From an uncultured Synergistaceae bacterium (GTDB lineage: Bacteria; Synergistota; Synergistia; Synergistales; Aminiphilaceae), in NCBI GenBank assembly GCA_937868015.1, contig CALMLW010000236.1:1-64000 (forward strand): a stretch of DNA of 64,000 nt, in the 5' to 3' direction. Every line of letters begins with the position of its first letter. The stretch's first letter is position 1. Of this stretch, positions 59,351 to 64,000 are shown piece after piece. Both the position numbers and the translations under genes were made by a program. The notes beneath the pieces were generated by a model. It was given only the letters and a program-made list of their open reading frames with translations, ran no database searches and was not told the DNA's origin.

Positions 59351-60373
59351 GTGACTAATCCGGGAACGGGGGAAATCCCCTTTGTGATGGACGCCCATCT
59401 CGACCTAGCGTATGACGTGGAGCTCCGGCGACGCCGGGGAGAGCGGCGAGTGGTGGCGGAGCGTTACCTTCCGGCCTTCCGGCGGGGGGGGGTGGGGGCG
59501 GTGATCTCCTCCCTGTTCATCCCCAACGTTTTCCTCCCCGAGATGGCCTTGCGCAAGGCCCTGGAGCAGATCAGCGCCCTGGGGGCCGACCTGAAGGAGT
59601 GCGACGGCGCCGTGGTCCTATGCCGGACCATGGAAGACCTCCGGGCCGCCCGGAGGCGTGGCGCCGTGGGAGTTTTTATTTCCTTCGAGGGGGCGGAACC
59701 CCTCCAGGGGAACATGGCTCTCCTGAGGATTTTTTTCGATCTGGGAGTGCGAGGAGTGGGGCTGGTCTGGAGCCGCCGCAACGAGGTGGGGGACGGATGT
59801 CACTTCTTCCCCGAGAACGAAGGACGCCCCGGGGGGCTTACTCCCTTCGGCGTGGACTTGGTGGCGGCGGTGGAGGAGATGGGGATGTTCGTGGACGTGA
59901 GCCATCTGAACGACGCGGGGTTCGATGACGTGGCCCGATTTTCCCGAAAACCCTTTATAGCGTCGCACTCCAACTGCCGGGCCCTGGTGCCCGTGGCCCG
60001 AAACCTGACGGATGACCAGTTGCGCACCCTGGGGGCCCGGGGAGGGCTCACGGGGATGAATGCCTGTGACGCCTTCGTCTCTTCGGCGCCCCGGGAAGAA
60101 TCCCGCGACTTGGTGGACGTGCTGGGGGATCACGTGGATCACGTGAAAAAAGTGGCGGGCATCGCGGCGGTGGGGGTGGGGTTCGATTTCTGTGACCAAA
60201 TTCGCGACGCCCTCTCCGACGGGGGGAGCATCCAAACCCGGGATGTCATGGAAGGACACGGCGACCTGGGGCGTTTCACCCAGGCCCTTCGTCGCCGGGG
60301 GTACGACGAAGGAGAGATAAACGCGGTCCTCGGAGGGAACCTATGGCGCTTTTTGGAAAAGGTCCTGGGGTAG
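59351..60373 (+). CDS. Membrane dipeptidase family (M19) hydrolase
   Basis: 340 residues. Zinc ligands typical of M19 renal-dipeptidase-like enzymes: DAHLDLAYD (HxD), SFEGAEPL (bridging Glu), VDVSHLND and ASHSNCRAL (His), GFDFCD (Asp). No signal peptide, so cytoplasmic. Cleaves dipeptides or related amide bonds. GTG 59351 starts 10 bp after the amidohydrolase, with AGGGGGACGG. Suggests the transported ligand may be peptide-like or amide-containing rather than a simple nucleoside. Confidence 0.9.
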   Translation: MTNPGTGEIPFVMDAHLDLAYDVELRRRRGERRVVAERYLPAFRRGGVGAVISSLFIPNVFLPEMALRKALEQISALGADLKECDGAVVLCRTMEDLRAARRRGAVGVFISFEGAEPLQGNMALLRIFFDLGVRGVGLVWSRRNEVGDGCHFFPENEGRPGGLTPFGVDLVAAVEEMGMFVDVSHLNDAGFDDVARFSRKPFIASHSNCRALVPVARNLTDDQLRTLGARGGLTGMNACDAFVSSAPREESRDLVDVLGDHVDHVKKVAGIAAVGVGFDFCDQIRDALSDGGSIQTRDVMEGHGDLGRFTQALRRRGYDEGEINAVLGGNLWRFLEKVLG

Positions 60374-60425
60374 TTCTTTTGACAAAAGGAGACGCCCCGG
60401 AGTGCTTTTTTATGCCGCCGGAGTG

Positions 60426-60434
60426 TGCTATCCT
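60426..60434 (+). promoter_or_regulatory. Extended -10 promoter of the HBM chemoreceptor
   Basis: TGCTATCCT (60426-60434), with T6 at the -35 position (60406-60411, 17-bp spacer). An isolated consensus TTGACA lies at 60379-60384 but has no -10 at proper spacing. The resulting leader is about 170 nt. The rest of the gap 60374-60612 holds nothing recognised. Confidence 0.4.
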
Positions 60435-60612
60435 GGAGGAGTATGGAGCCCCGGAGGCCGGAGGAAGGAAGTCCGTTCTTTTCTGAAAAGGCGATCCAGT
60501 AGAAGGCTTTTAGATGCGTCTGCGGTGAGATAAGGACCTCTGGGGTGGTTTTTATTGCGGGGGCTTAGGTTTTGGGGCGGTTCGTGGCCTAAAGAGCGAA
60601 GGAGGGCGAGGC

Positions 60613-62775
60613 ATGCTTAAAAACCTCAAGATCGGTGTGCGGCTCATGTTGGGCTTTGGCATCGTGCTTATCATCGTGGTCTGCATGGGGGGGTTGGGAG
60701 TTTACCAGACGGGGCTCATCCGGGGGGAGATCGGCGTTTTGGCGAGCCGGGCCATGCCCCAGGTGGAGCTTTCGAGCACGCTGGAGCGTTATCTCCTCCA
60801 GGCCCTGCGGTGCTTCCAGACCTACAACCTGACCATGAAGCAGGGGGATTTTAACGGCGTGATCCAGATCTTGGGAGAGCTGGAGCGCGTTTTGGGGGAA
60901 GCCCGGGAGCTGGCGGACCGAGAAAAGATGGCGGAGTTCCTAAAGAGCCTGGATGACCTGGGGGGCAAGGTGGCGGAGTACCAGGCCCAGGCGAAGGAAG
61001 CCCAGAAGACGAACAAAGCCATAGGAGAGGCGCGGGAGAAACAAGACAAGGCCTTTCTCTCCTACCGGACCATCTGCAGCGAGTTTCTAGCCCTGGAAAA
61101 CAAGGAACTGGACAAGGAAATCTCCGACCGAGAAGACCCTTCCTTCGTCAAAGATCGCCTCTCCAAGATCGAAATAGTGTCCCGCATCCTCTCCACGGGG
61201 GAAGAGGCTAACGTGGCCACCCTCAAGGCCCAGCTGGCGCGCGACCCCGCCGTCATAGAGAAGGCCCTGGGGGGGTTTGCCCCGGTGAACGATTACGTGG
61301 ACGAACTCATCATGATCAGCATCCGGCCCAAGGACAAGGAGCGGATGGAGGCGGTGCGCCAGGCCACCGCAGATTACGTCGCCGCCGCCAAGGTGGTGGT
61401 GGAGGGCTATACCAAGCTGGCGGCCCTGTCCCAATCGCTGGAGACTGCCTCCAAGGGCGTGTTGGCGGTGACCAATGCCCTTTCTCTTGAGGGCTTCACC
61501 CAAGGTAAGGGCGTGGTGCAGCGGGCCTCGGAGGCCCTGTCCCTGTCCTCCCGGGTTCTCTCCTACGGCATGGTGATCGCGGCCCTGCTCGGGGCCCTGG
61601 TGGCGCTGGGCATCGTGAGAAGCATCACCAAGCCTCTAAGATTCGTCGTGGAGCACTGTCGGGCCATCGGCGATGGAGATTTCACCGTTTCCGTCGATTA
61701 CCAGAGTGGCGACGAGGTGGGACAGTTGGCCCACGCCTTCGACACCATGGTGAAAGAGCTAAGAGAGGTGATCCTCCGGGTGAAGACCGCCGCCCGGGAG
61801 CTCGCCGCCGCCTCCGAGGAGACCGCCGCGTCGGTACAGGAAGTGACGGCCACCACGATGGATCTGAGCCACAAAAACACCGAACTTTCCGGGGCCACCA
61901 CCATGGGGTTCGCGGCGGTGCAGGAAACCAGCGAGGTGTTGCTTGAGCTCTCGTCGCTGCTCCAGATATCGGCCAACCTGGCCCGCTCCGCCACGGAGCA
62001 GGCCGAAAGGACTCTGGCCACCGCGTCGAGCGGACGCGCCACGGTGGATACCGCCGTGCATCACATGGAGACGATCCGAGAAAAGGAGCTAGAGACAGAG
62101 AAAGTCATCGGGGGACTTTCGGCCTTTTCCGCCCGCATCGGCATCATCAGCGACACCATCACGGGGCTGGCGAATCAGACAAACCTCCTGGCCCTGAATG
62201 CCGCCATTGAAGCCGCCCGCGCCGGAGAGGCGGGGAAGGGCTTTGCCGTGGTGGCGGAAGAGGTGCGAAAGCTGGCGGAACAGTCCCAGCGGGGAGCCCG
62301 GGAAGTGGCGGAGCTGGTTACCAAGATCGCCGAGGGCACGCAGACCGCCGTTCTGTCCGTGCAGGAGAGTCGCGCCCGCATCGAAGAGGGGGTGGGGGCG
62401 GTGCGTCAGTCCGGCGAGGCCCTGGCGAACATCGTGGATGCGGCCCAGCACTCCGTGGACGATATCGGTAAGATCCAAAAGACCACGAGCGAAGAAGTGT
62501 CTCAGTCTGACCGCATCGTGGAGCTCATCCAGCGCACCGCCGTGGTCATTGAGCAGGCGGAGCGCCATGCCCAGGAGTTTTTGGTGGCCACGGGGAACGT
62601 GGTGTCGGTGATGGAAAACGTCTCCGCCGCCTCGGAAGAGAGCAGCAGCATGGCCAACGAGCTCGATTCCCTGGTGAATCGCTTCCGGGTGGAAGAAGGG
62701 GATGACCCCTTTGCCCTTCCCATGCCCGCAGGGGCCACGGAGCTTGCTCCCTTGGAGGAGGAAGAAGGAGAGTAG
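60613..62775 (+). CDS. Methyl-accepting chemotaxis protein with helical bimodular-like sensor
   Basis: 720 residues. TM1 (10-32), a ~280-residue all-helical periplasmic region rich in Glu/Lys/Ala (HBM or related four-helix sensor, as in McpS), TM2 (~318-338), HAMP, then the signalling domain with [23 protein letters not shown] receptors are known to bind C4 dicarboxylates or other organic acids; the ligand here is not predictable. GAAGGAGGGCGAGGC precedes ATG 60613. Confidence 0.92.
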   Translation: MLKNLKIGVRLMLGFGIVLIIVVCMGGLGVYQTGLIRGEIGVLASRAMPQVELSSTLERYLLQALRCFQTYNLTMKQGDFNGVIQILGELERVLGEARELADREKMAEFLKSLDDLGGKVAEYQAQAKEAQKTNKAIGEAREKQDKAFLSYRTICSEFLALENKELDKEISDREDPSFVKDRLSKIEIVSRILSTGEEANVATLKAQLARDPAVIEKALGGFAPVNDYVDELIMISIRPKDKERMEAVRQATADYVAAAKVVVEGYTKLAALSQSLETASKGVLAVTNALSLEGFTQGKGVVQRASEALSLSSRVLSYGMVIAALLGALVALGIVRSITKPLRFVVEHCRAIGDGDFTVSVDYQSGDEVGQLAHAFDTMVKELREVILRVKTAARELAAASEETAASVQEVTATTMDLSHKNTELSGATTMGFAAVQETSEVLLELSSLLQISANLARSATEQAERTLATASSGRATVDTAVHHMETIREKELETEKVIGGLSAFSARIGIISDTITGLANQTNLLALNAAIEAARAGEAGKGFAVVAEEVRKLAEQSQRGAREVAELVTKIAEGTQTAVLSVQESRARIEEGVGAVRQSGEALANIVDAAQHSVDDIGKIQKTTSEEVSQSDRIVELIQRTAVVIEQAERHAQEFLVATGNVVSVMENVSAASEESSSMANELDSLVNRFRVEEGDDPFALPMPAGATELAPLEEEEGE

Positions 62776-62781
62776 CCCCGC

Positions 62782-62820
62782 GCCGGGCCTGAGGGAGCCC
62801 AGGCGGCGTTGCGGTTTTCT
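62782..62820 (+). terminator. Probable terminator after the chemoreceptor
   Basis: GCCG(GG)CCTG (62782-62791) pairs with CAGGCGGC (62800-62807) with a two-base bulge, followed by GGTTTTCTTTT. Confidence 0.4.
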
Positions 62821-62944
62821 TTTCTGGCGCGGCGGAGATAGGCCGCCTTTGCGCTGGGGGGTTTTCGGTGGCGCCGCCTTAAAAACGACCTTCGCAATTT
62901 AGCTATTACTGATATTTAACCGCGACGACGCCGGTCGGGGAGGA

Positions 62945-62973
62945 TTGACATCTCTTTTTTGTTGTGTCATATT
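62945..62973 (+). promoter_or_regulatory. Strong sigma70 promoter of the glyA leader
   Basis: Consensus TTGACA (62945-62950), 17-bp spacer, CATATT (62968-62973). Start near 62980, giving a ~158-nt leader before glyA. Confidence 0.65.
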
Positions 62974-63010
62974 GGGGGCGCCGTAAGGATTGAGCTGTCT
63001 CGTCGAGGGC

Positions 63011-63038
63011 GGCCTGGTGGGAGAGCCAGGCCCTTTTT
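63011..63038 (+). terminator. Leader terminator (possible attenuator) upstream of glyA
   Basis: GGCCTGG (63011-63017) pairs with CCAGGCC (63026-63032), 8-nt loop, one C, then TTTTT (63034-63038). It lies only ~30 nt after the predicted start and ~100 nt before glyA, so it either attenuates glyA or ends a ~60-nt RNA. Confidence 0.6.
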
Positions 63039-63137
63039 GTGCGCCCCGGGGCCCGGGGGACTTCGCATCGGATGAGACCATAAGGGGCTCCTTCCCCTCC
63101 TAAAGATAAAAATAGTATTAAGGAGATGATGATAGAG

Positions 63138-64000
63138 ATGCGACAGATCATGGAAATGGGCATGGCGGATCTGGATCCGGAAATTTACGGCCTGACGAAG
63201 TCGGAGCTCTCGCGGCAGCGAGATGGGGTGGAGCTCATCGCCTCGGAGAACTTCGTCCCCCGGGCGGTGATGGAGGCCCAGGGGTCGATCCTCACCAACA
63301 AGTATGCCGAAGGGTACCCCTACAAGAAGTACTACGGAGGGTGCGAGTACGTGGAGGCCATTGAGGAGATCGCCATCAACCGCGCCAAGGAGCTCTTCGG
63401 GGCGGATCACGCCAACGTCCAGCCCCACTGCGGTTCCGGGGCGAATATGGCGGTGTACTTCGCTGTGATGAAGCCAGGAGACACCCTTTTGGCCATGAGC
63501 CTGGACCAGGGAGGGCATCTCACCCATGGGCACCCGCTGAACTTCACGGGCAAGATGTACCACGTGGTGGGGTATGGGGTGACCCGGGAAACCGAGACCA
63601 TAGACTACGACGCCATGGAACGCCTTGCCCGGGAGCATCGCCCCCAGGTCATCGTGGCGGGGGGAAGCGCCTATCCCCGGGATATCGACTTCGGCCGTTT
63701 TGCCCGCGTTGCCCGGGAGGTGGGGGCGGTCTTTTTGGTGGACATGGCCCACATCGCTGGCCTGGTGGCAGGGGGGGCCCACCCGAGCCCCGTTCCCCAC
63801 GCAGATTTCGTCACCACCACCACGCACAAGACCCTGAGGGGAGCCCGGGGTGCCCTGGCCCTCTGCACGGCGCAGTACGCCAAAGACCTGGATCGGACGG
63901 TCTTCCCCGGCATCCAAGGAGGGCCCTTGGTGCAGGCCATGGCGGGCAAGGCGGTGTGCTTCCGCCTCGCCATGGAGCCCGAGTTCAAAGTCTATGCGGC
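63138..64000 (+). CDS. glyA: Serine hydroxymethyltransferase (3' end outside window)
   Basis: 287 complete codons to the window edge of an expected ~415-430. PLP enzyme: serine + tetrahydrofolate to glycine + 5,10-methylene-THF. [36 protein letters not shown] and [16 protein letters not shown] (PLP Lys in THKT) are diagnostic. In-frame ATGs exist at 63126, 63129 and 63138 behind AAGGAG (63120-63125); 63138 gives the most usual spacing. YKKYYGG replaces the common GYPGRRYYGG, a small deviation. Supplies one-carbon units and glycine. Confidence 0.95.
   Translation, partial: MRQIMEMGMADLDPEIYGLTKSELSRQRDGVELIASENFVPRAVMEAQGSILTNKYAEGYPYKKYYGGCEYVEAIEEIAINRAKELFGADHANVQPHCGSGANMAVYFAVMKPGDTLLAMSLDQGGHLTHGHPLNFTGKMYHVVGYGVTRETETIDYDAMERLAREHRPQVIVAGGSAYPRDIDFGRFARVAREVGAVFLVDMAHIAGLVAGGAHPSPVPHADFVTTTTHKTLRGARGALALCTAQYAKDLDRTVFPGIQGGPLVQAMAGKAVCFRLAMEPEFKVYA

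Noticed and set aside
62980-63137. Glycine or THF riboswitch before glyA
   Set aside because: The conserved aptamer sequences of these classes were not recognised; only a short terminator stem is present.

Overview
The window looks like chromosome of a high-GC, diderm, amino-acid-fermenting anaerobe, most likely a member of the Synergistota (Aminomonas/Thermanaerovibrio/Aminiphilus type). This placement is inferred from gene content and was not tested by search. The supporting genes are a complete Na+-pumping methylmalonyl-CoA decarboxylase with mutase and epimerase, NADP-type glutamate dehydrogenase, cysteine desulfidase, a two-subunit fumarase with malic enzyme, an M19 dipeptidase, an archaeal/eukaryotic-type prolyl-tRNA synthetase, an LpxL-family acyltransferase and a type Vd patatin outer-membrane protein. 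Coding density is very high and many genes overlap by 4 or 8 bp. No tRNA, rRNA, CRISPR array, insertion sequence or prophage was seen.

Layout. 1-1.4 kb: SufC and SufB/D-like Fe-S assembly genes (minus strand). 1.6-5.6 kb: copper ATPase and an HMA/SafE-like/cupredoxin membrane protein. 5.7-7.2 kb (minus): NadR-like NAD salvage enzyme and a metallopeptidase-like protein. 7.3-16.6 kb: a chemoreceptor, fumarase alpha/beta, malic enzyme, an MFS transporter and cysteine desulfidase, ended by a 52-bp perfect palindrome, then a convergent Cache chemoreceptor. 16.7-21.1 kb: universal stress protein, acyltransferase/YqgF-like pair, CheX and an unknown tail-anchored protein. 21.4-25.0 kb: patatin outer-membrane protein and ProRS. 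25.1-31.2 kb: pyrimidine operon pyrR-B-C-K-D-F-E behind a sigma70 promoter and a PyrR attenuator. 31.3-36.5 kb: CHASE4/PAS/PAS hybrid kinase with REC-REC-Hpt, then a REC/HD-GYP regulator. 36.7-43.4 kb: propionate module (mutase large and small subunits, epimerase, decarboxylase alpha/delta/gamma/beta). 43.4-46.3 kb: SpoIIE-type phosphatase and glutamate dehydrogenase. 46.3-49.3 kb (minus): cyclase-family hydrolase, Na/Pi symporter and PhoU. 49.4-53.1 kb: orphan solute-binding protein, triple-GAF diguanylate cyclase and an RNase HI-SWIM fusion. 53.2-60.4 kb: BMP-type (nucleoside) ABC transporter with an amidohydrolase and dipeptidase. 60.6-62.8 kb: HBM-type chemoreceptor. 63.1 kb to the end: glyA, cut by the window edge.

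How the parts fit. Imported amino acids, peptides and nucleosides would be deaminated or cleaved (GDH, CyuA, dipeptidase, amidohydrolase). Carbon would pass through fumarate, malate and succinyl-CoA, and methylmalonyl-CoA decarboxylation would store energy as a sodium gradient that can drive phosphate and other symport. Three different chemoreceptors, CheX, two c-di-GMP proteins and a phosphorelay kinase show heavy investment in sensing.

I do not see an obviously new multi-gene defence or mobile system. The best leads are the RNase HI-SWIM fusion overlapping a diguanylate cyclase, the unknown tail-anchored protein behind CheX, the glyA leader with an early terminator, and the NadR-linked metallopeptidase-like protein that lacks its second zinc histidine.
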